From positions 1 to 36,897 of the forward strand of contig CAKZTD010000254.1 in assembly GCA_937921595.1 (NCBI GenBank): 36,897 nucleotides of DNA. The letters run 5' to 3'. The translations under genes were made by a program, and so were the position numbers. The notes under the pieces are model-generated. The model was not told the DNA's origin. It searched no databases and saw nothing but the letters and a program-made list of their open reading frames with translations. This stretch comes from an uncultured Saprospiraceae bacterium. GTDB lineage: Bacteria > Bacteroidota > Bacteroidia > Chitinophagales > Saprospiraceae. Below are positions 29,005 through 36,062 of the stretch, in pieces (the first letter of the stretch is position 1; each line of letters begins with the position of its first letter).

Positions 29005-29562
29005 ATGAAAAAAGTACTTTTCTTATTTTGCCTATCTCTATTTGTATTTTCCTGTGATAAAGATGATGATGATTTAACTGCCGACCTTGTGAATGATCGG
29101 GGATTAAATGATGCGCCATATTTATTAGCTGGAGAATATATCGTTGCCAGCCGCTTTCCCGCATCTGAAATGAGCAGCTTTCAAGGAAAAAAATTAGAGG
29201 AAATCGAATATTATTTAAAAAATAAACCTACTCAGGCTGAAGTTAGAGTCTATAACGGTAGCACCGGAGACGAACCAGGAACCTTGGTTTATTCGAAAAG
29301 TGTAACTGTAGAAATGGATGCAGAAAGTTGGAATCTCCATACGCTTTCTGATGATATTGAAATCACAGGTGAAGATATGTGGATTGCGGTTCGTCTAGTA
29401 TTAAATGCTGAAGATCAAACCATTGGTTGTGATGTAGGTCCTGCAGTAACGAATGGGGATTGGATTAGCTCAAGCACCGATAATATTTGGACGACCTATC
29501 GAGAGTTTACAAGTCCTGAGGTAAGTATTAATTGGAATATTCGGGGACATATTTCTAATTAA
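29005..29562 (+). CDS. Predicted lipoprotein with beta-sandwich domain, function unknown
   Basis: 185 residues. The leader MKKVLFLFCLSLFVFSC ends in a lipobox-like FVFSC with C17 as the lipidation site, followed at once by DKDDDD; an acidic stretch after Cys is common in Bacteroidota outer-membrane and surface-exposed lipoproteins. The rest reads as beta-strands (EVRVYNGSTGDEPGTLVYSKSV, DMWIAVRLVLNA, SINWNIRGHI). This resembles a sandwich domain often appended to Bacteroidota secreted proteases and adhesins, where the final NWNIRG strand is typical. I cannot name a family with certainty. It has its own 5' region of about 180 bp with no other gene. Confidence 0.75.
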   Translation: MKKVLFLFCLSLFVFSCDKDDDDLTADLVNDRGLNDAPYLLAGEYIVASRFPASEMSSFQGKKLEEIEYYLKNKPTQAEVRVYNGSTGDEPGTLVYSKSVTVEMDAESWNLHTLSDDIEITGEDMWIAVRLVLNAEDQTIGCDVGPAVTNGDWISSSTDNIWTTYREFTSPEVSINWNIRGHISN

Positions 29563-29573
29563 TTCCAGCTCCT

Positions 29574-29588
29574 AAATCACGGTGATTT
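29574..29588. promoter_or_regulatory. Palindrome, first of an inverted pair (possible operator)
   Basis: AAATCAC-G-GTGATTT is a perfect 7-bp palindrome about one central base, 12 bp after the lipoprotein stop. Its reverse complement occurs at 29639-29653. A dimeric regulator site is a reasonable reading; a terminator of the lipoprotein gene formed by pairing the two copies is the alternative. Confidence 0.5.
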
Positions 29589-29638
29589 GGATAATTCATT
29601 CTTCTAATCCGAAAGGATAAATACTGATGACTCAACAT

Positions 29639-29653
29639 AAATCACCGTGATTT
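29639..29653. promoter_or_regulatory. Palindrome, second of an inverted pair (possible operator of tesB)
   Basis: AAATCAC-C-GTGATTT is the reverse complement of the element at 29574-29588. Centre-to-centre distance is 65 bp, about six helical turns. It ends 38 bp before the tesB start chosen here. It is followed by TTTCGCTTTTTT, so a stem formed between the two copies (15 bp, 50-base loop) could also act as a terminator. Confidence 0.5.
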
Positions 29654-29691
29654 TCGCTTTTTTAATTCCTCAATATGCTTACCTTGTAGGT

Positions 29692-30564
29692 GTGAAAAAT
29701 TCAGAAGAACTATTAAACCTACTAGACCTTGAACAGATTGATGATAATATCTTTCGAGGTCAAAATTATAAAACGCCTTGGGGACGAGTATTTGGAGGGC
29801 AAGTATTGGCTCAGGCTTTACATGCTGCTTCACAAACGGTTCCCGTTGAGCGTTGTGCTCATTCCATGCACGGCTATTTTATCCTTGCCGGCGACATCAA
29901 TGTTCCAGTTGTTTATCAAGTTGAGCGATTACGAGACGGAGGTAGTTTTGCTACTCGTCGAGTAACGGCGATCCAGAAGGGGAGACCTATTTTTAATATG
30001 GCAGCTTCTTTTCAATTGGATCAACCGGGTGTAGAGCATCAGATCGAAATGCCTGATGTTCCAGCTCCGGAAGATGTGCAAACAGATTTGGATTATGCCG
30101 CTTCATTGAAAGAGTCTAATCCGACTTGGTATCAACGATTGAGTTTGCCAAAGCCTATCGAATTTCGTACCGTCGAAAAATTCAATTTTATTGATTCTAA
30201 AAAGAGTGATCCTTTCCGTCATATTTGGATGAAAGCGATTGGTGAAATGCCGGATGATAAGCGAGCACATCAAGAAGTCTTGGCTTATGGTTCTGATTAT
30301 AGTTTGTTGACAACTGCTTTTCTTCCACATACTGGAACAGTCGATATTCGGAATATGTTTTTTGCCAGTCTTGATCATGCGATGTGGTTTCATAAAGATT
30401 TTAGAATTGATGATTGGTTACTCTATGCTTTGGATAGTCCAAGTGCATCAAATTCTCGTGGATTTTCTCGAGGTAATATTTTTAATCGGGAAGGGAAGCT
30501 GGTGGCTTCGGTGGTGCAGGAAGGCTTGATGAGAGATAATTCCTCCCGACGGTCGGATAAGTAA
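29692..30564 (+). CDS. tesB: Acyl-CoA thioesterase II
   Basis: With the GTG at 29692 as start the product is 290 residues and begins MKNSEELLNLLDLEQIDDNIFRG, matching the usual TesB N-terminus; the GTG at 29647 would add 15 odd residues and lie inside a palindrome. It has the tandem hot-dog fold segments VFGGQVLAQAL and LDHAMWFHKDFRIDDWLLY. The positions equivalent to the Escherichia coli catalytic set are D202 (YGSDYSLL), S226 in place of Thr (FASLDHAMWF) and Q276 (VVQEGLMR). It hydrolyses acyl-CoA to free fatty acid and CoA in the cytoplasm. The last seven residues (SSRRSDK) go beyond the usual end and are encoded by sequence that belongs to the hairpin mosaic starting about 30540. Confidence 0.92.
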   Translation: MKNSEELLNLLDLEQIDDNIFRGQNYKTPWGRVFGGQVLAQALHAASQTVPVERCAHSMHGYFILAGDINVPVVYQVERLRDGGSFATRRVTAIQKGRPIFNMAASFQLDQPGVEHQIEMPDVPAPEDVQTDLDYAASLKESNPTWYQRLSLPKPIEFRTVEKFNFIDSKKSDPFRHIWMKAIGEMPDDKRAHQEVLAYGSDYSLLTTAFLPHTGTVDIRNMFFASLDHAMWFHKDFRIDDWLLYALDSPSASNSRGFSRGNIFNREGKLVASVVQEGLMRDNSSRRSDK

Positions 30565-30770
30565 ATGAGCGAATAGGGGTAGATTTTCCTGACGGAAAAT
30601 AGTGATGAGTGATAGGATTCGCTAAAGCGAATAGGGATAGATTGCCTGCGGTAATAGTGATTGATAAAAACCAAAAGCGGAGTGCTGATCTTTTAGACTA
30701 GCACTCCGCTTTTGGTTATATGACTATTCGCGTAGCGAATCTATCCCTAATTCAGCTCTGCTGAATTATC
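30540..30770. repeat. Mosaic of short hairpins in inverted arrangement (REP/BIME-like)
   Basis: At least five small hairpins, most with ATT/AAT ends, occur in about 230 bp. They are ATTTTCC-TGAC-GGAAAAT at 30583-30600, ATTCGCT-AA-AGCGAAT at 30617-30632, ATTGCC-TGC-GGTAAT at 30641-30655, ATTCGC-GTA-GCGAAT at 30726-30740 and AATTCAGC-TCT-GCTGAATT at 30749-30767. A shorter CCGAC-G-GTCGG lies at 30546-30556. They are joined by conserved spacers. On the plus strand of the left half, hairpin-AGGGATAG-hairpin-AGTGAT; on the minus strand of the right half, hairpin-AGGGATAG-hairpin-AGTCAT. The two halves are therefore inverted copies of the same layout around the long stem at 30669-30717. It lies between two convergent genes, as REP and BIME elements usually do. 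Confidence 0.8.
30669..30717. terminator. Long perfect hairpin between convergent genes
   Basis: AACCAAAAGCGGAGTGCT pairs over 18 bp with AGCACTCCGCTTTTGGTT around a 13-base loop. It sits midway between tesB and the receptor gene and is symmetrical, so it could end transcription from both sides, although no long T run follows the stem on either strand. It also forms the centre of the hairpin mosaic. Confidence 0.7.
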
Positions 30771-33609
30771 CCCTCCATCTTCTGCGTTCATCGCGGTCCG
30801 ATTTAGTTTTTGCTTTTCCAGAATTGAAGTTTCTAAAATTATAAGCAAAATTGAGCATAACGTACCGTTGCAAAACTTTTGAGCGCAAGTCTTCGATATA
30901 AGTCTCCGTGACATTTCTTGAAATACTTTGATTTTGTTTTAATACATCAAAAACAGAAAGCGTCAATTCTCCTCTTTGATTTTTAAAGAGTTTCTTTCCA
31001 ATACCTGCAGTCCAAAGGAAATAATCATCATTGAAACCATCAGCTAATCCAGTGTATAATTGGTGAGCAATATTGGTTCTAAAAACGATACCTTTTGGAA
31101 AAATTACATTGAATTTTACTTTTGAAGTTTGATTAAGGAACTTTGAATCAATCCCCGTTTGAATGGTATTGGTAACATTGTTGAAATTTGAACGAGTCGA
31201 AATAGTAAAGTCAACATACTCGCTAATATTGCTACTTAAACTAAAACCTGCTCCGACAGCTCTATTGTTAGAGGTATTAGCAATATCGTTGATGAGGCCT
31301 GGGGTCTTGTTTAATGATGCGGTCAGATCGATATTGAAATTACTTTTAATTTTACTCAATGGAAGACCATAAGTGATATAAGTATTTGCTGCCCAATAAC
31401 CAGATAAGTTAACTGGAAGCGTTAGTTGTGTACCTCGTTCAAAATCTATTTTATCAAAAATTGGATTATCAGTTTGTGATAAATAAGTGGAGTTTCCGAT
31501 ATAGTTATTGGAGAAAGAACTATTCAACATGAAATAAAATACTGTTGCTTTCTCTGTATTTGTTTTTGAATAACGAGCAGAAACCCGATGAGTATATGCT
31601 TGATCTAATTCTGGATTTCCAATGGATAGTTGTAGTGGGTTAGAATTGTCAATGACATTTTGTAATTGCTCAACACTTGGCGATTGTGTTCTACCCATGT
31701 AAAAAATTCTTAGGTTTTCTTGGCGATCAAAATTGTAACGGATCATAGCCATTGGGAGGAGATTAACAAAGGTTTCTGAAACTTGATTCGCTTGAGGAAA
31801 AAGTTCATCGCTATTTAAAAACGACCATTGAACATTGGCTCTGGCCATGATGAAAAAATCTCTTCCTTTGTTGTAATTATAACCGGCACCTGCTCGATGG
31901 GTGATGTATTCATTTTTAAAAACATTAGTCAAGTCAGTGTTGAGATCATCATGTAATAAGGTCTCATCAGAAAAGTCAAAAGTTTCTTTATCAGAATTAT
32001 CACGATCATAAGAATAACGATACATCAACATCAGTCGACTTCGTTCTCCCAAGGGCTCCGTATAAGTCACATTAGAGGAGATGTTCCAACCATCAATGTC
32101 GATATTGGCAACTTGGTCAAGAGTGTCAATTCTTGTTTCTATTCTGAAGAATTTGTCTTCAGAATCTAGTGAGCTATTCCCCGATTTATAATTGTTTCCA
32201 TGACGTAAATCTAGGGAAATCGTTCTGCCAGGTTTGTTTAGTCTTCGACGATAGTTGATGGAATTTGAAAAATCAAGTGCTGATAAATCAGAGAAATAAG
32301 TATTGTTCGTTTGAGAAGCTAGATCGGTTCCGAAAAGCGTTTGTCCGAAAGTATTGGAAAGCCCTTCGTTTTCTTGAAAGCTCAAACGAGGACGGATTGA
32401 AATCTCGTTTAGAGAATCAATTTTATATTGGATTCTAGCATTGAATCGATGATTGAAATTTCGAGTGTCGGCAGAGTTGGTTTCAGAATAAAGTTCGTTT
32501 ACTGCCTCATCATTGATGTATTCAAGATTGGAAATATCCTCAGAAGAAATATCTGTCATATTGAAAAAATAACTTCCACTGACATCGATTTTCTTACCCC
32601 ATTTATCAGAGTAGTTTAATCCAACCGCATTGGTTTCAGCAATACCACCTTGTTGGCTAACTAAAAAATCACGAGATGATCCACCACCTCTTCCTCCTCG
32701 GCTTCCGCCACCTCTTCCGCCTCTTCCTCTACCTCTTCCTCCTCGGCCACCACCGCCAGTTACCCCTAATAAATCTTCAGAAGAAAAATTTTGTTGGTTG
32801 ACATTATTCGCTTGTCCGATAATTGAAATTCGTCGATCACCATCGAAAAAACTACTGTTCCCTCCAGCTTGATATCGATCTTCGTAACCATAGCCAGCAT
32901 ATGCTTTTCCGAATTGGCCATTTCGCATTTCAGGTCGGGTAATGATATTTATAGTTTTGCTGGTTTCTCCATCTTGAAAACCAGAAAATTTTGCCTGCTC
33001 ACTGGTTTGATCGTAAACTTGAATTTTGCTAATGACTTCAGCAGGTAGATTTTTTAATGCAGCCTGAGGATCATTACCAAAGAATCGACGACCATCCACT
33101 AAAACTTGTGTTACATCTTCTCCTTGTGCTTGAATTTTTCCATCTTGAATCACTACACCTGGCATCTTTTCAATCAACTCTTCTGCCGAAGCATCTTTCA
33201 TCACTTTAAAAGCATCCGCATTGTATTGAGTCGTATCTCCTTTTTGTTCAGCGAGAGGAATTTTTCCAGTAACTTCCACTTCACTCAATTCTACTCCTTC
33301 TCTCATTTTGACCGTACCCATATCAATGTCTTTGTCTGTGATGGTGATTTCTGCATTTAAATCACTAAAACCGATATAGGAAATTTGGAATTTATAGCCA
33401 CCTTGAGAAATATCTTTTATTTCAAAACTTCCATCTGCGCCAGTGACTGCTGTCTTGTAGGCTTCACCCCAAGGTTGCATTAACGAAACATGCGCTCCAA
33501 TTAAGGATTCACTATTTTTGATGTCAATGACTTTGCCTTTGAGTGTGAAATTTTGAGCACTTAGAAATGAAGTGAAACTTAGAAAGAATAGGAGTAGACT
33601 TATTCGCAT
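30766..33609 (-). CDS. Outer-membrane beta-barrel family receptor (TonB-dependent receptor-like)
   Basis: Start taken at the ATG whose codon ends at 33609, where a signal peptide begins (MRISLLLFFLSFTSFLSAQ); 25 more codons are open upstream but add no leader. The product is 947 residues. Residues ~20-100 are a carboxypeptidase-regulatory-like domain (LKGKVIDIKNSESLIGAHV). Residues ~105-230 are a plug-like domain (VTGKIPLAEQKGDTTQYNADAF, then VLVDGRRFFGNDPQAALKNLP). The rest is the large barrel of the OMP_b-brl family. A glycine/arginine-rich segment lies at ~284-312, between early barrel strands. The role is probably uptake or surface binding of an unidentified ligand; no TonB box was identified. 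The stop codon lies inside a hairpin of the repeat mosaic. The Spy-like gene 97 bp upstream is on the same strand and probably in the same operon. Confidence 0.9.
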   Translation of the reverse strand: MRISLLLFFLSFTSFLSAQNFTLKGKVIDIKNSESLIGAHVSLMQPWGEAYKTAVTGADGSFEIKDISQGGYKFQISYIGFSDLNAEITITDKDIDMGTVKMREGVELSEVEVTGKIPLAEQKGDTTQYNADAFKVMKDASAEELIEKMPGVVIQDGKIQAQGEDVTQVLVDGRRFFGNDPQAALKNLPAEVISKIQVYDQTSEQAKFSGFQDGETSKTINIITRPEMRNGQFGKAYAGYGYEDRYQAGGNSSFFDGDRRISIIGQANNVNQQNFSSEDLLGVTGGGGRGGRGRGRGGRGGGSRGGRGGGSSRDFLVSQQGGIAETNAVGLNYSDKWGKKIDVSGSYFFNMTDISSEDISNLEYINDEAVNELYSETNSADTRNFNHRFNARIQYKIDSLNEISIRPRLSFQENEGLSNTFGQTLFGTDLASQTNNTYFSDLSALDFSNSINYRRRLNKPGRTISLDLRHGNNYKSGNSSLDSEDKFFRIETRIDTLDQVANIDIDGWNISSNVTYTEPLGERSRLMLMYRYSYDRDNSDKETFDFSDETLLHDDLNTDLTNVFKNEYITHRAGAGYNYNKGRDFFIMARANVQWSFLNSDELFPQANQVSETFVNLLPMAMIRYNFDRQENLRIFYMGRTQSPSVEQLQNVIDNSNPLQLSIGNPELDQAYTHRVSARYSKTNTEKATVFYFMLNSSFSNNYIGNSTYLSQTDNPIFDKIDFERGTQLTLPVNLSGYWAANTYITYGLPLSKIKSNFNIDLTASLNKTPGLINDIANTSNNRAVGAGFSLSSNISEYVDFTISTRSNFNNVTNTIQTGIDSKFLNQTSKVKFNVIFPKGIVFRTNIAHQLYTGLADGFNDDYFLWTAGIGKKLFKNQRGELTLSVFDVLKQNQSISRNVTETYIEDLRSKVLQRYVMLNFAYNFRNFNSGKAKTKSDRDERRRWRG

Positions 33610-33706
33610 AGGAGGAGGGTTTATTGAGGACTTGTGAAGGATTAAAATTAAAAATGAATAACTAGGTAAAACCCGATTATTCATTTTTAATTAAGATTGT
33701 TTTAAT

Positions 33707-34150
33707 TTAATTATCGTCAGATTTTTTTTCGCCTTTCTTGATACGGTCGCCTTTCCTTTGTCCTCTAGGTCCACGTCGGCCTTTACCTTTTCTGTTAGCT
33801 TGCATCTTTTCCCATTTCGCAGATTGCTCTGAAGTCATATACTTTTTAAGCTCTGCATTTTGTTCTGCTCTGATTTTTTGCATCATTTCGCGAACATTGG
33901 TATAATCACCTTCTGCATTTGCTCTTGCTTCAGTTCTAGCATCAGACATTTTCTTAACATACTTGAGATTCACCTCATCGATCTTGATCATTTGAGCATC
34001 AGAAAGCGCAAGGCTATCTTTCATGATTTTAGAAGTACGCTTTGCAGCATCCTCTGGTGATCTTTGACGATCTCCTCGTTGAGCTTGAGCTATAGAAAAA
34101 GTTGAAATAAATACAATCAACATTAAAAGGATTTTTCCTGTTTGATTCAT
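33707..34150 (-). CDS. Spy/LTxxQ-like periplasmic protein
   Basis: 147 residues with a signal peptide (MNQTGKILLMLIVFISTFSIAQAQ). The mature part is almost entirely helical and charged, with DSLALSDAQMIKIDEVNLKYVKKM near residue 45 and KKYMTSEQSAKWEKMQ near residue 105. The latter resembles the LTxxQ motif of the Spy/CpxP group of periplasmic chaperones and sensors of envelope or metal stress. The C-terminal ~30 residues are a basic, glycine-containing tail (RKGKGRRGPRGQRKGDR, then Lys-rich), which the classical family lacks. The gene precedes the beta-barrel receptor on the same strand, suggesting the two act together at the outer membrane. The exact family is uncertain. Confidence 0.75.
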   Translation of the reverse strand: MNQTGKILLMLIVFISTFSIAQAQRGDRQRSPEDAAKRTSKIMKDSLALSDAQMIKIDEVNLKYVKKMSDARTEARANAEGDYTNVREMMQKIRAEQNAELKKYMTSEQSAKWEKMQANRKGKGRRGPRGQRKGDRIKKGEKKSDDN

Positions 34151-34320
34151 TTTTAATGATATTTAGTTTAAAAGATAAATAATATAGTCAACTAAGACCA
34201 TTTACTTAGATACAAAAATCATGAAAAGGTTTAACCTGACCTAATCTAATCAATGAAAAGGGGAGATTTATCTATGAAATGGAATGGAATAGGAGGAGTT
34301 TAATAAGGTTAAAGAGAATT

Positions 34321-34364
34321 AAAAAGGGTTAAGGGAGTTCATTTAACTTCCCTTAACCCTCTTT
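34321..34364 (-). terminator. Rho-independent terminator of the CDGSH gene
   Basis: AGGGTTAAGGGA at 34325-34336 pairs with TCCCTTAACCCT at 34349-34360, with a short GTT/AAC extension past a bulged base. Read on the minus strand the stem is followed by TTTTT. It lies about 25 bp beyond the CDGSH stop and insulates it from the Spy-like gene. Confidence 0.8.
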
Positions 34365-34383
34365 AAAGTCCAAATCCCTTGAA

Positions 34384-34629
34384 TTATGCAAGTGATTTAT
34401 GTGATCCGTCGCAAGAATAGTCATTTTTAGTTTGTTTGCAGGTACACATTCCACAAGGTTTGCTTACTTCAGCAGTAAAAACGACAGGTGTAAAATCAGT
34501 CCCTTTATGCGAACCATCACAAAATGGTTGATTAGTAGATTCTCCACAAGAGCACCATGCATATGTTTTTCCAGCTTCTAGTTCTACTCTGATTGGGCTT
34601 TTGCCTGCGATTTTAGGTTCTTTACTCAT
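34384..34629 (-). CDS. Dual CDGSH iron-sulfur protein
   Basis: 81 residues with two CDGSH motifs. The first has C26, C28, C37 and H41 (CSCGESTNQPFCDGSH). The second has C62, C64, C73 and H77 (CTCKQTKNDYSCDGSH). Each three-Cys one-His set is expected to hold a redox-active, labile [2Fe-2S] cluster of the mitoNEET type. Two motifs in one chain resemble human CISD3 and many bacterial homologues. It has no signal peptide or membrane anchor, so it is cytoplasmic. The second motif lacks the proline that usually precedes its third Cys. It stands alone with its own terminator, and its physiological role is not evident. Confidence 0.93.
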   Translation of the reverse strand: MSKEPKIAGKSPIRVELEAGKTYAWCSCGESTNQPFCDGSHKGTDFTPVVFTAEVSKPCGMCTCKQTKNDYSCDGSHKSLA

Positions 34630-34831
34630 TTCTTTATAAGGTTTTAATGATAAATTTTTTGAATACTCATTTATAGTAAAATATCAAATAACTGTCCAAA
34701 TTACTAATCTCTAAAGTAATCTAAAAATATTAAAATCAAAAGAGAAATGGAGGATTGAAAGGAATTTAGAAAGGTTCTTATTAAGGCGTTGGTACATGTT
34801 TTTTAGCCTATAACGCTGTCTAGAACTATTT

Positions 34832-35944
34832 CTACCTTTTTAAAAATACTTTTTGAGTATAGAGATCTCCATCTGTCGATTCTGCGACAATTAGATAAAT
34901 CCCCTCTGCCTCTTGATTTGCATTCCAGATTTGATTATCGCTAATGATTCTTGTTTCGATAAGTACTCCTAAGAAATTATAAATGGAAACAACTTTAATA
35001 TTTAAATCGTTTTTTGATGATAAATAAAAACTTGTACCTATAGTTGGCTGAATAAATTCCAATGCTGTTTCTATTTGAGTGGTAGAAACAGGAGCTGCGA
35101 CTACTCTAACTCTGACTGCATTTGGAAGAATTAAATCAGCTGTTCCACTTGGAATGATATCTTCAATAAAATTGCCATTTGGATCAAAAAGTTTAACAGC
35201 ACTGGTTTGTCCGTTTCCAATTAAAATATTTCCACTAGGAAGATAATCAACACCTTCGGGATTACCGAGACCAGTAATGAAATCGTCGATATAGTTACCT
35301 GAGGCATCAAATCTTTTTATTGCTGTGCCACTCCAGTTGGCAACGAGTAATTCACCATCTTCGTTAAACCAGATATTAGTTGGTCCTTGAAGGGAAGAGG
35401 TGATGAAATTACCTAAACTATTTCCTAAGGTATCAAAACTTTCTACTTTAGCTCCACCCCAAGAAGATACATATAAATTACCTGCTAGATCCCAATCGAT
35501 TCCGATGCTTTGACTTACTCCAGAATTGGTGAAATCATCAACAAAGGTTCCATCTAATTGGTATCTTTTGACTTTACCGTTTCCTTGCCATTGTAAAACA
35601 TAAAGCAAACTATCTGACCCTATTTTCATTCTAGTCGGACCATCGATACCTGTCGCAAAATCTCCAACATAAGTACCATCGTCAATATTGTATTTTGTTA
35701 TTTTTCCGGTGTTTAAATTAGAAACAAGCAGGATGTTTTGATCTTCTAGAAAGAGGATGTCTTGTGGCCATCCCAATTCTTCTGTGATAAAGGTTTCTAC
35801 GTTTTCGCCAGTCTCATCTGATTTTAAAATTTGCCAAGGTTCGAGATTAAAATTTCCACCATCACTCACATAGATTTCTATGGTTTGACTATGTATGTTT
35901 GTAAGGAAAAGTATGGATAGGAATAGTAGTAATATTTTTTTCAT
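34832..35944 (-). CDS. NHL-like beta-propeller protein with T9SS type A sorting domain
   Basis: 370 residues. The signal peptide is MKKILLLFLSILFLTNIHSQ. From ~25 to ~280 there are about six propeller repeats of the type G.LYVLQWQGNGKVKRYQLDGTFVDDF and GELLVANWSGTAIKRFDASGNYIDDF, close to NHL/SMP-30-type blades. The last ~75 residues form a type A T9SS sorting domain (VVSIYNFLGVLIETRII through the final QKVFLKR). The protein should be secreted by the T9SS and retained at the surface or released. Nothing indicates an enzymatic site. It is the only T9SS cargo in the minus-strand block and shows no close sequence kinship with the NHL protein at 1179. Confidence 0.88.
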   Translation of the reverse strand: MKKILLLFLSILFLTNIHSQTIEIYVSDGGNFNLEPWQILKSDETGENVETFITEELGWPQDILFLEDQNILLVSNLNTGKITKYNIDDGTYVGDFATGIDGPTRMKIGSDSLLYVLQWQGNGKVKRYQLDGTFVDDFTNSGVSQSIGIDWDLAGNLYVSSWGGAKVESFDTLGNSLGNFITSSLQGPTNIWFNEDGELLVANWSGTAIKRFDASGNYIDDFITGLGNPEGVDYLPSGNILIGNGQTSAVKLFDPNGNFIEDIIPSGTADLILPNAVRVRVVAAPVSTTQIETALEFIQPTIGTSFYLSSKNDLNIKVVSIYNFLGVLIETRIISDNQIWNANQEAEGIYLIVAESTDGDLYTQKVFLKR

Positions 35945-35969
35945 TTTACTTTATATTTTGTGGAAAAAA

Positions 35970-36016
35970 GTTTCGATGCAATGCATCAGCTGCTTTAAGA
36001 TGTAAGGCATCGAAAC
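35970..36016. repeat. Imperfect hairpin between minus-strand genes
   Basis: GTTTCGATGC at 35970-35979 pairs with GCATCGAAAC at 36007-36016, and CATC/GATG can pair inside. It lies between two genes read leftward, so it could be a transcript-processing or terminator stem, but no T run follows. Confidence 0.6.
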
Positions 36017-36024
36017 ATAACATT

Positions 36025-36052
36025 TGTACAAAACGGATAAGGCTTTTGTACA
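36025..36052. terminator. Hairpin downstream of the DUF1579-like gene
   Basis: TGTACAAAA at 36025-36033 pairs with TTTTGTACA at 36044-36052 around a 10-base loop. It starts 11 bp beyond the stop of the minus-strand gene ending at 36063, so a terminator or 3' stabilising stem is likely, although the T run is inside the stem. Confidence 0.5.
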
Positions 36053-36062
36053 GTACCTATAT

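Noticed and set aside
29647-29691. GTG at 29647 as the start of tesB
   Set aside because: It would add MIFAFLIPQYAYLVG before the conserved N-terminus and start inside a palindrome; the GTG at 29692 gives the normal family start.
30540-30770. CRISPR array
   Set aside because: The repeated pieces are variable hairpins with short constant linkers, not constant repeats separated by unique 30-40 bp spacers, and no cas gene is present.
32630-32872. Plus-strand open frame encoding a proline-rich peptide
   Set aside because: It is the complement of the Gly/Arg-rich insert of the receptor gene; no signal, no homology, and fully inside a well-supported minus-strand gene.
34780-34818. Loose inverted repeat (AGGCGTT with AACGCT) beyond the NHL-type A gene
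   Set aside because: The stem has mismatches and bulges and no T run, so a terminator call is not supported.
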